Source: JAAOZP01 sp038848185
GTDB lineage: Archaea; Thermoproteota; EX4484-205; JAAOZP01
Reading direction: 5' to 3'
Assembly (NCBI GenBank): GCA_038848185.1
Contig: JAWCNV010000004.1
Coordinates: 50,045 to 114,044 of the forward strand
Length of the DNA: 64,000 bases
The translations under genes and the position numbers were made by a program. Positions 51,685 through 60,664 of this stretch are shown here, piece after piece (the stretch's first letter is position 1; every line of letters starts with the position of its first letter). Under the pieces are notes generated by a model. The model made no database searches, was not told the DNA's origin, and saw only the letters and a list, made by a program, of their open reading frames with translations.

Positions 51685-52911
51685 ATGACTCATAAAGGTA
51701 CCGTTTGTTTTCTTCTCTTTCTCTCTTTCTTTTTCCAAGAGTTTTTGATCGTAAAAGTGTTAGCTACCCCTTTTTGGTTGACGGAGGGATTTTACGCAAA
51801 ATACTCTATCTATAAAACTGCTTTCTGTCTGGTTAATTTTTTAAGTCCATATGACTGCAGGTTTGATGAAGAAAATACTGTTATTGATGCAAATGGAACC
51901 TTTTTCTGGAAGGTGCTGAAAATAAAGGGGGATGTTGCTTTAATAGAAATAAATTTTAGTGTGGTAGGCTTCCAACTTACCTCGGGACCGGATTGGAAGA
52001 AGGTTATGCTCACAAAATCTTTTAAAATCATGGTGAACATAAGTGACAGGTTCATACTTAACACCACTAGATCTGATCCTCTTTATCTTCCGTATTGGAT
52101 ACCGCTTGGAATTAAGGAAAATGATGAAATCTTCTTAGGACACCAGTATTTAATGAATTTCTGGTATGTTGGAACTTTTCTTGGCTATGGAATGAGCGAT
52201 TATGTGGTGACTTCTTGGAAGACATTTCGTGCAAGCGATATTATCTTTGCATATTTCACTAACATATCGGGGGTTAGGGTGATAAACCCACGTGTGCACA
52301 TTCCTCCTGATTTTGATGCTATTTATGATAGAGGTTCCGGTATAATGATAGGGCTTATCGAACAGGATCCAGTATTGCTAAAGTTTTTAAATATTTTTAC
52401 TCTAAGCAATATTACTTCTCCACCGCCATTTGGGTTCATGTTGGATAATATCGGTGTCGAACCAGTTAAGGAAGAAAATAATCAGTATGAGCAGTCCACG
52501 AGCATAAGTCTTTCAGTATTAACTGTTCTCATTCCAACGAATGTTGAAGCGGGGAAGGAATTTGAAGTAAGCTTGACTCTGGAGAACAACGGTACTAGTG
52601 AAGCAAAGGATTTGAGAATGCTCTTGGGATCTTTTAACGAGGGAGTTGAATTACCCTCCCCAATTCAAGTGGATAGTATCAGACCCAGAGAAACTAAAGA
52701 AGTTAAGTTAAGGATTAGGCTCTTGCATGAGGGAACATATAACCTATATTGTGAAGTACAAAGAGATGATGAAGTACTTTTACGAAAAAGTTTCTCAATT
52801 GAATGCAAACCTTCGTTAATACAAACCATAATGCCTTTCATGATAATAATTATAGTCTGTTTCATAATCTTTATATTAGGCTTCTTCCTGCTAAAGAAGA
52901 GGCATCGGTGA
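51685..52911 (+). CDS. Membrane-anchored exoprotein with CARDB-like domain
   Basis: 408 residues. Signal peptide at residues 1-27, an extracytoplasmic domain with several sequons (NGT, NIS, NTT), a CARDB/Ig-like segment at about 285-370 (VEAGKEFEVSLTLENNGTSE), one membrane helix (MPFMIIIIVCFIIFILGFFLL) and a basic tail KKRHR. No enzymatic motif. 36 bp after the secreted-peptide gene and 6 bp before the permease gene, so part of the same operon. May be a receptor or immunity-like surface component. Confidence 0.68.
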   Translation: MTHKGTVCFLLFLSFFFQEFLIVKVLATPFWLTEGFYAKYSIYKTAFCLVNFLSPYDCRFDEENTVIDANGTFFWKVLKIKGDVALIEINFSVVGFQLTSGPDWKKVMLTKSFKIMVNISDRFILNTTRSDPLYLPYWIPLGIKENDEIFLGHQYLMNFWYVGTFLGYGMSDYVVTSWKTFRASDIIFAYFTNISGVRVINPRVHIPPDFDAIYDRGSGIMIGLIEQDPVLLKFLNIFTLSNITSPPPFGFMLDNIGVEPVKEENNQYEQSTSISLSVLTVLIPTNVEAGKEFEVSLTLENNGTSEAKDLRMLLGSFNEGVELPSPIQVDSIRPRETKEVKLRIRLLHEGTYNLYCEVQRDDEVLLRKSFSIECKPSLIQTIMPFMIIIIVCFIIFILGFFLLKKRHR

Positions 52912-52917
52912 GTAATC

Positions 52918-53727
52918 ATGTCCGAAGGTTTTAAAATGGATTTAGAGAAATTCCGAATTCTGTTACTTAGGGAGATTAAGAATATAGGGCGATTCCCATA
53001 TCTTGAATTGATACTCTTCGTCCTCGTCTTTCAAACTATATCGAAAATCGGAACCTTTTTCGTTGTTACATATGATTTAGAAAAGTCTGTTTTGACGTCG
53101 TTAGCTTCTAATAAATACTTTCTGTGTATTGGGAGCCAAGTTTTTGACATATATCTGGTAATTACTTTATTTTCATCCATCTTATCCTACTCGTCCGTCT
53201 CGTATCTCAGGGACATTGGCTTCCTTAAAACCGAGTTTTCACTTCCCATTGGTCGAGGAACTCTTTATCTATCGAAGTTTCTTAGCTCCTTCCTCATTCT
53301 ACTCCTTCTTGTTTTTGCCTCGGTTTCTTTTTCAGGCTTTGTTAGAGGCTTTGGTGCGATTCAATTCATACCCTTGACTGAATTAATCTTGTATTCGTTT
53401 ATGATTCTTACCGAAGCCTTTTCCGTTACTTTTCTGATCGCCTCCATAACGACTTTGTTGACCTTTATAGTAAAGAGGCCTGGTGTATCTTTTATAATCA
53501 CTTTTTCCCTACTATACCTTTTACAGCTTGTTTCCTTCCAATTGAGGGAGAGTTTATCCCTATTGCCGTATAGCTTAGGTATTTTTGAGGAACGACTCGT
53601 TACATCTATTAGTCGAGGAGCATTTAACTCCTCTGTTTTTGAGCCTCTATTCATTTCATTTCTGCTTTCCCTCCTGTTTTTCTCGTTCGGCTACTACTAT
53701 GTGACTAGGAGGATGCAGATATCATGA
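52918..53727 (+). CDS. ABC-2-type permease subunit
   Basis: 269 residues with about six membrane helices (for example ILFVLVFQTISKIGTFFVVTY-like text near residue 36, SFLILLLLVFASVSFSGF and ITFSLLYLLQLVSF) and a small amphipathic N-terminus. ABC-2-type topology; the partner ATPase is three genes downstream at 54228. The stop overlaps the next gene's ATG (ATGA), so translation is coupled. Confidence 0.75.
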   Translation: MSEGFKMDLEKFRILLLREIKNIGRFPYLELILFVLVFQTISKIGTFFVVTYDLEKSVLTSLASNKYFLCIGSQVFDIYLVITLFSSILSYSSVSYLRDIGFLKTEFSLPIGRGTLYLSKFLSSFLILLLLVFASVSFSGFVRGFGAIQFIPLTELILYSFMILTEAFSVTFLIASITTLLTFIVKRPGVSFIITFSLLYLLQLVSFQLRESLSLLPYSLGIFEERLVTSISRGAFNSSVFEPLFISFLLSLLFFSFGYYYVTRRMQIS

Positions 53728-54227
53728 ATCCGATTAAAAGAATTGGGACAATACTAACTGCTCTATCTTTAGCCATTATGTCCGGATGTTGGGTCGCCGA
53801 CCTCAATTCACTATACTACGGAGGAGGAATATCTCTCGCAGAACAGTCGAATCATTCAATTTATTTAGCTTTCATGTATAATAGGGAAACTCAAATCGTA
53901 ATGGATTTAACCACAGATTCGAATGTTGAATTCACCATGTTGAATTCTGAGCAAATTCGCACCTTGTTATCTCAAGGCATTACCACATACTTTATGCAAT
54001 CGACCATCAGGGGCGGATTGAATAAAACTCTAGGAGCAATAGATCAGGGATTTTATATCCTCATTTTTAATTCGACTGATAAAAATCAGGTAGTCAATAT
54101 GAAGGTGATTCAAAAAGGACCGGAATACGGTTTAATAGCCCTCGGTATGATATTACTCCTATTCGGAGCCTTTTTAATTGCATCTTCGTTAGCATTCGAT
54201 AAGCTCCTCCGTTTGAGGCGAGTGTAG
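53724..54227 (+). CDS. Small membrane protein of the ABC operon
   Basis: 167 residues. N-terminal helix followed by a lipobox-like LAIMSGC, an outer domain of about 110 residues (YLAFMYNRETQIVMDLTTDS, then LNKTLGAIDQG) and a C-terminal helix (LIALGMILLLFGAFLIASSLAF) with a basic end. Unknown family; sandwiched between permease and ATPase, so probably an accessory or immunity-type part of the transporter. The ABC ATPase starts immediately after its stop. Confidence 0.6.
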   Translation: MNPIKRIGTILTALSLAIMSGCWVADLNSLYYGGGISLAEQSNHSIYLAFMYNRETQIVMDLTTDSNVEFTMLNSEQIRTLLSQGITTYFMQSTIRGGLNKTLGAIDQGFYILIFNSTDKNQVVNMKVIQKGPEYGLIALGMILLLFGAFLIASSLAFDKLLRLRRV

Positions 54228-55148
54228 ATGAGAAGAATAATTTCTGCAGATAATCTAGTTAAAAAATATGGAAGAATCATTGCTTTAGAAAATGTTTCCT
54301 TTGACATTCCCGATAGCGTGACAGCGTTGATCGGCCCGAATGGTTCGGGTAAGACAACCCTCATAAACATTCTAATGGGTTTGATTAAGCCTGATAGGGG
54401 GAAGGTTGACGTGCTTGGATTTAACCCTTGGGTGCAAGGCAGGAAAGTAAGAGAAGTTGTCAGCGTTATCCATGAGAAACCAAGGTTTCCCTCATGGTAC
54501 ACCGGCATCGAATACTTGGAATATGTCGCAAGCCTCTACTTCTTGTCAAGCCCCAGGGATAAGGCTTATGAAGCCGCTTCCATGGTAGGGATCGCGGAGA
54601 GCCTGAATAGGCGTTTGGGCGAGTATTCTGCGGGGATGGTTCAGCGTTTAGCCTTGGCGCAAGTCCTCTTGGGAGAACCTAAAGTTATAATATTGGATGA
54701 GCCTACTGCGAACCTTGATCCGAAAGCAAGAATTGAGGTCATGGGTTTAATTGGTAAATTAAGGAGGGAGAGGGGGATCAGTTTCATAATATCGTCTCAT
54801 GTGCTTTCAGAGCTTGAACGGGTCTGTAACTTCATAGTACTCCTACACTATGGCCGTCTGCTTTTGGCTTCGGAGGTTAGTAGCTTACTACCAGTTCACC
54901 CAGTCTTAGAATACAGGGTTGTCACCAGCAATAATGAGCTTCTGTTTGAAAAAGCTAGGGAAGTACACCTAAATAACCTAGAATTGCTAGAGGGTTACCT
55001 AGTTTTCAGGGATGATAGTATTGAGGGTTTAACGAAACTTATGCAGCTGATAGTTAAAAACCAGTTGACGATAGAATACATAGAGCCTGCTAGAAGCCTG
55101 TTTGAAAACATCTATCTTTCTGTTCTCGGTGAAAAACATCTCCGTTAA
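54228..55148 (+). CDS. ABC transporter ATP-binding protein
   Basis: 306 residues. Walker A GPNGSGKT (about residues 37-44), signature EYSAGMVQR, Walker B VIILDEPTANLDP and switch His in IISSHVLSELE, followed by a C-terminal extension of about 85 residues as in drug, Na+ and bacteriocin exporters of the CcmA/NatA type. Energises the permease at 52918 and perhaps the one at 44886. Last gene of the operon; 55149-55318 holds nothing I recognise. Confidence 0.92.
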   Translation: MRRIISADNLVKKYGRIIALENVSFDIPDSVTALIGPNGSGKTTLINILMGLIKPDRGKVDVLGFNPWVQGRKVREVVSVIHEKPRFPSWYTGIEYLEYVASLYFLSSPRDKAYEAASMVGIAESLNRRLGEYSAGMVQRLALAQVLLGEPKVIILDEPTANLDPKARIEVMGLIGKLRRERGISFIISSHVLSELERVCNFIVLLHYGRLLLASEVSSLLPVHPVLEYRVVTSNNELLFEKAREVHLNNLELLEGYLVFRDDSIEGLTKLMQLIVKNQLTIEYIEPARSLFENIYLSVLGEKHLR

Positions 55149-55318
55149 ATAATGTACTTTAAGAAAAATAAGATTGACAAGTGGGGCAACATCTAGGCAT
55201 GGATTAAATTCATCAGGAGGATTGGGCCGATTTACAAAGCCTCTTTTATTCGCTTCTCTACTTCCACGAATAATTAAATCATCAGAATCATCTTATTAGA
55301 GGGAGGTGCTCCTTTAAA

Positions 55319-55906
55319 TTAGAAATTAACCGTTGTACCTGCCACAAACATTTCTATGAAGGCTATGGTTATGAAAAACACGAAAACGATTATTGCTTTT
55401 CCTTCTTTCACCCTGTAAAGAACCATTGGCCCAAGGTAAAACTGCATTGCAAAAGAGTAGAAGCCTACGAAAAGGGAAACATATGGCAGGAAACCGCCAA
55501 GCAAGCACGGTCCCACACCGTAACAAGCTGCTTTCCAAGCATTCAGAACAGGCCCCCGCCCACCGATAAGCCTGTAAACCAGATGCAAGAGCAATGTTAG
55601 TAAAAGAAGAATGAAGACGGCGAATCCAAATATTAAAATAACCTCAATCAAATAGGCATACACTCCATAAGAATTAAGTAAATTGCTTTTCAAAATGTTA
55701 TACGCTAAAATTTGTGCTTGATAGGAGGAAGACAGATCCGTACTTTCTACACCGAGATAATTGACGATAGGCGTAACAATAGAAATGACCAACGTTACCC
55801 ATAGGAAGAAAACGAAAGGAGGCTTCCAACCCTCGCTTCGCGCCTCCTCGAAAAAACCAGTAGGATCAGCTAACTGCTTTATCAGTTTCCTTATGTTTCT
55901 TACCAT
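55319..55906 (-). CDS. Yip1-domain membrane protein
   Basis: 195 residues. Short basic N-terminus (RKLIKQLADPTGFFEEAR), the usual opening of archaeal Yip1 proteins, then five hydrophobic helices; GGRGPVLNAWKAACYGVGPC is the family's central loop. Function in archaea unknown. Convergent with the ABC operon and read toward it. Confidence 0.75.
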   Translation of the reverse strand: MVRNIRKLIKQLADPTGFFEEARSEGWKPPFVFFLWVTLVISIVTPIVNYLGVESTDLSSSYQAQILAYNILKSNLLNSYGVYAYLIEVILIFGFAVFILLLLTLLLHLVYRLIGGRGPVLNAWKAACYGVGPCLLGGFLPYVSLFVGFYSFAMQFYLGPMVLYRVKEGKAIIVFVFFITIAFIEMFVAGTTVNF

Positions 55907-55978
55907 GTGTTTTCACCAAGTAAGCTTTCAGAATATTATAAACCTATTTTTCACCTAATGTTTATTGATAGGCCAAGA

Positions 55979-56070
55979 TAGCCCGGGAGAGATTCGAACT
56001 CTCATCAAGGGGTCCAAAGCCCCCCATGTTTGCCATTACATTCGGCGTCTTTTTGGGGCTCCACCGGGCT
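55979..56070 (-). tRNA. tRNA-Gln (TTG) with a D-arm intron
   Basis: Acceptor AGCCCGG (56070-56064)/CCGGGCT (55986-55980), anticodon TTG at 56015-56017 between GGGGG and CCCCT, T-stem GAGAG/CTCTC with TTCGAAT loop. A 20-base insert (about 56041-56060) interrupts the 5' strand of the D-stem; removing it gives the usual TGGTGTAATGG archaeal D-arm. Not at the canonical site. Confidence 0.87.
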
Positions 56071-56118
56071 TTCCCGGGCCTGTTGAAACCTAGCTTTAAG
56101 GAATTAATAACCTTTAAC

Positions 56119-57540
56119 TTAAAACTCTATTTCTACATGCTTTTTATGGCCGTTGGGCTCTATTAGGAATGCTGGTCTACCCACTCCTACATAAAGAACG
56201 CGATACTGGGGTTTAATGTTAAAATTGTTAATAACGCTCTTCCCATCAAGTATTGCAAAATCTTTTCCGGTTAAACCGGATGCTTCCTCAATGTCTATCT
56301 CCCTGAACTCCCTGTGGTCGCTTGCTATTATGATTACGTTGACTCCCTGCACTGCCTGTCTCCAGTCTTTAAGAATCTCGATGTCCTTGCCTTCAACACT
56401 TTTAACAAGCGGGTCGCAAACCCTAATGTTTCCTCCGAGTTTTTGGATGAAATCGAGTATTCTTAAAGCTGGTGAAAGCCTAGTGTCTGATGTGCCTCCT
56501 CTGAAGGATAGGCCGAGCAGCGCGAAACTGCATTTAGACTGTTCCAATCCTAAGAATTCAACAGCCTTCTTGATCTTGCCTATGAAGAGTTCTGTCGAAG
56601 ACTCGTTCACTCTTCTTGCAAGCGGGGTTATCTGAAGCTTCACCCCGTGTTCAGCAGCAGCCTCCATGATGAAATGGGGGTATACTGGGATGCAGGCGCC
56701 TCCAACACCAATACCTGGGTTATGAAGGTGTGAGAACGGTTGAGAGTTAGCTGCCCTCCTAACCTCATCGAACGATACTCCTATTTTCTCGCAAAAGGAG
56801 GCGAGTTCATTTGCAAGCGCTATGTTGACGTCACGGTAGATTCCTTCAAACAGTTTCTCAGTTTCAGCTGCAACAGTGCTTGTCATGGTGATAACTCCCT
56901 TCTTCACCACTGTCGAGTAAAGCTTTGCCGTTAGCTCAAGGCTCCTAGGCGAGTCGCAGCCAATAATCTTGGGGTACTTCTCTAAAAAGTCTTCTAAAGC
57001 TGTTCCGGCAGAGATTCTTTCAGGACTGTAGGCAAGAGCGAAGTCTTCATCTGTTTTCAAACCGCTAGCCTCCTCTAGGATCGGTTTAACCACGTTGCGC
57101 GTTGTCCCTGGCGGCAAAGATGTTTCCACCATCACCAGATCTCCTCTCGAAAGGCTTCTACCTACTTCACCAGATACTTGCCTAATCGGGGTTAAATCAG
57201 GCTTCTTGTCGCTTGAAAGATATACTGGGACTGCGATTATTTTAATATCTGATTTACGTGCTCCATAGGAGTAGCTGTCGGTCACTTCGAGACAACCCTT
57301 GCCCATCAAAATCTGTAAGTGTTTAGTGAGGTAGGCTTCCTCAGGGAACGGTGAGGCCCCTGTCTTGAAGAGTCTTAACGCCTGTTGATCTAGTGTCATT
57401 CCTATTACCCTTGCCCCCGCCAACCCCCATCCTACGCCTATTACAGAGCCCACGCGTCCGAACCCGAATACTCCAACAGTATACGTGCTTTTTCTAAGGT
57501 TTTCAACAGCTTCCTCCGGCGTGGTTAGGAACGGCTTCAT
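56119..57540 (-). CDS. UDP-N-acetylmannosamine/UDP-sugar 6-dehydrogenase
   Basis: 473 residues. Oxidises a UDP-sugar to its uronate with NAD. N-terminal Rossmann GVFGFGRVGSVIGVGWG, SLPPGTTRNVV, YSPERISAGTALEDF, catalytic cysteine in GVGGACIPVYPHF, and a C-terminal UDP-binding domain with LGLSFRGGTSDTRLSPAL. The GGAC-IPVYP form fits the UDP-ManNAc dehydrogenase (WecC) branch more than UDP-glucose dehydrogenase. Divergent from the DUF354 gene, supplying donors for envelope or N-linked glycans. Confidence 0.88.
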   Translation of the reverse strand: MKPFLTTPEEAVENLRKSTYTVGVFGFGRVGSVIGVGWGLAGARVIGMTLDQQALRLFKTGASPFPEEAYLTKHLQILMGKGCLEVTDSYSYGARKSDIKIIAVPVYLSSDKKPDLTPIRQVSGEVGRSLSRGDLVMVETSLPPGTTRNVVKPILEEASGLKTDEDFALAYSPERISAGTALEDFLEKYPKIIGCDSPRSLELTAKLYSTVVKKGVITMTSTVAAETEKLFEGIYRDVNIALANELASFCEKIGVSFDEVRRAANSQPFSHLHNPGIGVGGACIPVYPHFIMEAAAEHGVKLQITPLARRVNESSTELFIGKIKKAVEFLGLEQSKCSFALLGLSFRGGTSDTRLSPALRILDFIQKLGGNIRVCDPLVKSVEGKDIEILKDWRQAVQGVNVIIIASDHREFREIDIEEASGLTGKDFAILDGKSVINNFNIKPQYRVLYVGVGRPAFLIEPNGHKKHVEIEF

Positions 57541-57632
57541 TCACAGTAGTGTAGCGGACGTGTTTTTTAAGATTACTGGATTCAGCACGCTGGAGGCTGA
57601 AAAGATAATAATGGCTTGTACCGAACAATAGG

Positions 57633-58796
57633 TTGGAGGCATTGCCCAGGAAAACGATTATGATAGATGTGCTTACGCCTAAGCAAGCCCTCCTATTCGG
57701 TAAGGTTAAGGAGAAGCTTGAGGAGAGAAGGTGTAAAGTATACGTTACGTCGCGCCGGTATGTTGAATTAACTAATATTTTCAAGCTTTCAAACATCAGG
57801 CCAGTAATAACAGGTAAACATGGTGGTGCTGATCTTTATGGGAAGCTTGTTTCCTCGCTTCACAGAATGCTTAGTCTTTCGAAAATCATGAGGAGGATTA
57901 ACCCTGATCTCGTGCTGAGCTTCAGTTCCCCGGAGGCTGCGAGGGTTGCATTCGGGTTGAATATTCCCCATGTTTCCGTGAACGATTCTCCTCACTCAAC
58001 CTATGTTGCGAAGCTGGCTATTCCACTCAGCTGCAGGCTACTCACTCCTAAGATTGTTGGTAGAAAAGTTTGGCTGGAATACGGTATAGGCAGAGAAAAC
58101 ATAGTTGTATACAAATCTCTTGACCCGGTTGCGTGGCTCAGAGACTTTACTCCTAGAAAAAACATTCTAAGGAAATACGGCTTATCTGAAGACAGCTACA
58201 TCATGTACAGGCCGGAAGAATATAGAGCCTCCTATCTTAACGTGAGCCACCTTACGCTTGAAACTGTTTCAAAGGTTTACCATAGTGAGAAGAGTTTAAC
58301 AGGCTTGAAACTCGTGGTCGTGCCCAGATATGAGAAAGAAACCTATAGACGGGTTTTCAAAGACCGTGCTGTCATACTTGAGCACGGGGAGGATACGCGT
58401 TCAATCATGTTTTATTCGAAGGGTTTTATCGGTGCTGGCGGTACAATGAACATTGAGGCTGTGCTTATGGGTGTTCCAGCAGTATCCGTCTATCCGTCTC
58501 TGACAATCGTGGAGAAATACTTGGTGGGTAAAAGATTGCTGGCTAAGGCTGTTGATGAAAAAGGGTTGCGCATCTGGTTGAGGAAAACGGTTTCAAAAGA
58601 GTTGGATGAGGGCAAAAGGTTCTTATCGTTGACGCGCCNNNNNNNNNNNNNNNNNNNNNNNNNNNNNNNNNNNNNNNNNNNNNNNNNNNNNNNNNNNNNN
58701 NNNNNNNNNNNNNNNNNNNNNNNNNNNNNNNNNCGGCTTAAGAAGGCGGAGGATCCTGCTGAAAAAATCGCGGAAACATGTTTAGGGTTAATATGA
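57633..58796 (+). CDS. DUF354 glycosyltransferase-like protein
   Basis: 387 residues as drawn, 355 if the gap closes. GT-B-like layout of the DUF354 family: IMIDVLTPKQALLFGKV at the start, NPDLVLSFSSPEAARVAFGL, VNDSPHSTYVAKLA, and the C-terminal FIGAGGTMNIEAVLMGVPAVS motif. Related archaeal proteins lie in polysaccharide clusters. The start is uncertain: TTG at 57633 or 57642, or ATG at 57660. The 95-base N run near the end has a shared C on both flanks, and collapsing it gives an in-frame T-R-R-L-K-K. Confidence 0.8.
   Translation: MEALPRKTIMIDVLTPKQALLFGKVKEKLEERRCKVYVTSRRYVELTNIFKLSNIRPVITGKHGGADLYGKLVSSLHRMLSLSKIMRRINPDLVLSFSSPEAARVAFGLNIPHVSVNDSPHSTYVAKLAIPLSCRLLTPKIVGRKVWLEYGIGRENIVVYKSLDPVAWLRDFTPRKNILRKYGLSEDSYIMYRPEEYRASYLNVSHLTLETVSKVYHSEKSLTGLKLVVVPRYEKETYRRVFKDRAVILEHGEDTRSIMFYSKGFIGAGGTMNIEAVLMGVPAVSVYPSLTIVEKYLVGKRLLAKAVDEKGLRIWLRKTVSKELDEGKRFLSLTRXXXXXXXXXXXXXXXXXXXXXXXXXXXXXXXXRLKKAEDPAEKIAETCLGLI
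58639..58733. other. Assembly gap (95 N) inside DUF354 gene
   Basis: Removing N plus one shared C (96 bases) keeps the frame, so the true gap may be about zero. Weaker case than the other gaps because the overlap is a single base. Confidence 0.6.
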
Positions 58797-58801
58797 TTAT
58801 T

Positions 58802-59053
58802 TCATCTGTTTTTACTTATTTCTCTAATGAATAGGTACTTGTAGAGCTTCAGCCAAACAAATATCCACAGTAGTATGAGAGATAAGCCTATGGCTGTTTG
58901 AATAAGCCCTATGAGCAACCTAGGTGTAAAGGGTCTTAAAACTCTCTCAATACCGGTTTGAATAATGTAGAAGGCTTGCGACCCGAATACGATCACAAGA
59001 TAGTTGAACAATATTAAGAGGATCAAAGGTTTAAGACTAGAAAGTTTCCCCAT
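58802..59053 (-). CDS. Small membrane protein
   Basis: 83 residues from the ATG at 59053, a few bases past the stop of the glycosyltransferase gene (longer starts overlap it). Two long hydrophobic helices (LILLILFNYLVIVFGSQAFYI and IGLIQTAIGLSLILLWIFVWL) and a basic end. No family recognised; probably cotranscribed with the GPT gene. Confidence 0.6.
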   Translation of the reverse strand: MGKLSSLKPLILLILFNYLVIVFGSQAFYIIQTGIERVLRPFTPRLLIGLIQTAIGLSLILLWIFVWLKLYKYLFIREISKNR

Positions 59054-59058
59054 GGCTC

Positions 59059-60075
59059 TCACCAAAACCCTAGAACAACTGTTAAAATGGCTAGGAGGTC
59101 TGAGAAAACGCATAGAATCATAATCGCGTTAAAAATCTCTTTCTCGCTTCTGAAGCCAAGTGCTGCGACAAACCTAGTTAAGGTTATGGGGGCTTTTAAA
59201 TCCCTGTTGGCAGTTATCACCCCGTTCTCCGAGACGGTTATCGGCCTCACGCTCAGCTCTGATCTTTCAAAGAGCCTCCCAACGCTTGAAAGGTTGAAGA
59301 AACCATTCGTCAAATGGGGTAGAAGACTGATTATCAAAGGTATTTCGCAGCCTTGGATTACTGAGAAGGCTAGAAGAGCTCCTCCTATGGATAGAGTGCC
59401 AGTGTCTCCGACGAAAACTCTCGCCGGATACTTGTTGTAGTAGAAAAGTATCAGCAACGGAAGGAAGACGATGCTGAACATTAAGCCTGTTGAAAAAACA
59501 TCAGCATCCCTCCCGGCAAGATTCTTAATGACGGTGACGATGAACAGTGTTATCAGAACTAGGAGAGAGGAGCCTGTTGCCGTACCATTCATTGTGTCAA
59601 ACATGTTAATCGAGTTGGATACTACTGCAAGCAGCCCCGGGATAATCACAATGTAAACCAGCGGGATGCGGAAAACAGTTTCGAAAGGAAGAACCAGGCT
59701 ACCGGAGTAAGGATGGATAAGAATTAGAGGTAGTCCTGCTGCAGCCGTGAGAAGAGGCTTCTCCACAGCACCCAGCTTCCTACGGTCATCTATAATCCCC
59801 ACAATACCGGTTGCCAGCACTGTGAGAAGTATACCGAGTGTTTCAGAAACATAGAGGTTGAGTAAAAATGCTGGGAGCGAAGCCGTTAAAACTCCTATGA
59901 TAAACGCTAAACCCCCCATCTCCGGGATCCGCGGCTTCTCAGGCTTATGGTAGTCTACCCCATAAATGCCCAGTTTAATAAAGCTCCTCAATATGTATTT
60001 CAAAGTTAGCAGGGATGCTGCGAAGCCGATTGATCCCGAAGCAATCATGATTAGCGTCAGGTTTTCTAACAGCAT
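59059..60075 (-). CDS. Polyprenyl-phosphate N-acetylhexosamine-1-phosphate transferase (MraY/WecA/ALG7 family)
   Basis: 338 residues, about ten membrane helices. Starts lipid-linked glycan assembly by moving a sugar-1-phosphate from UDP-GlcNAc-like donors to dolichyl phosphate. Motifs: PEMGGLAFIIG, GIIDDRRKLGAVEK (acidic pair), SNSINMFDTMNGTATG and FVGDTGTLSIGG, the catalytic aspartates of the family. In this window it is the probable first step before AglB at 11053. Confidence 0.9.
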   Translation of the reverse strand: MLLENLTLIMIASGSIGFAASLLTLKYILRSFIKLGIYGVDYHKPEKPRIPEMGGLAFIIGVLTASLPAFLLNLYVSETLGILLTVLATGIVGIIDDRRKLGAVEKPLLTAAAGLPLILIHPYSGSLVLPFETVFRIPLVYIVIIPGLLAVVSNSINMFDTMNGTATGSSLLVLITLFIVTVIKNLAGRDADVFSTGLMFSIVFLPLLILFYYNKYPARVFVGDTGTLSIGGALLAFSVIQGCEIPLIISLLPHLTNGFFNLSSVGRLFERSELSVRPITVSENGVITANRDLKAPITLTRFVAALGFRSEKEIFNAIMILCVFSDLLAILTVVLGFW

Positions 60076-60154
60076 TCTTTCCCAAACTCGGGAGAAACGT
60101 GGTTTAATAAGTTTTCCAAGCGTAACTATACGATAATTTAATAAGCTTATTTCT

Positions 60155-60664
60155 ATGGTTAGCGGTCATCCTTTGAGTCGGGACAGAGACAGTGAGAAAG
60201 GCGCCTTTTTCCAGAAGATTATACTACTAATGAGTTTCTTCCTAATCCTGCTTTTCATAATATACGAGTTTTTAGACGCCCCTCCTAAGGGTTTTGTATT
60301 GATGAAAATAAGCGGGTTCGAGAAGAAGCAGCAGGAGGCTTCTCTCCAACTGGTTTTGAGCAATAATTCAAGCGATAGACGTGAGGGTATTCTCTTAGTT
60401 CTCTTGGGCTATGAGGAAAGCAGGGTCACAGAGAACACTACTTACTACCAGTTCACAGAGTTTAAGGCATTCAACTCCAGCATGCTTACACTTAATCCTG
60501 GAGAGGAGGAAACACTAGGTTTAGGCATAGTGCTGGATCCCGGGGCTAAGCGGATTGTGGTGATATACTGTTATGATTCTAACCCTGCTTTTCAAACAGG
60601 TTACAATGGCTCAATAGTGTTAAGGAGGGATAAGACAGTATGGGTTCAAACTTGGCTAAGCTGA
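60155..60664 (+). CDS. Membrane-anchored exoprotein
   Basis: 169 residues. N-terminal helix at about residues 22-42 (IILLMSFFLILLFIIYEFL) and a single outer beta domain of about 120 residues with sequons (NNSS, NTT, NSS, NGS). No family recognised. Overlaps the following membrane gene by 25 bp, so the two are cotranscribed and may act together. Confidence 0.65.
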   Translation: MVSGHPLSRDRDSEKGAFFQKIILLMSFFLILLFIIYEFLDAPPKGFVLMKISGFEKKQQEASLQLVLSNNSSDRREGILLVLLGYEESRVTENTTYYQFTEFKAFNSSMLTLNPGEEETLGLGIVLDPGAKRIVVIYCYDSNPAFQTGYNGSIVLRRDKTVWVQTWLS

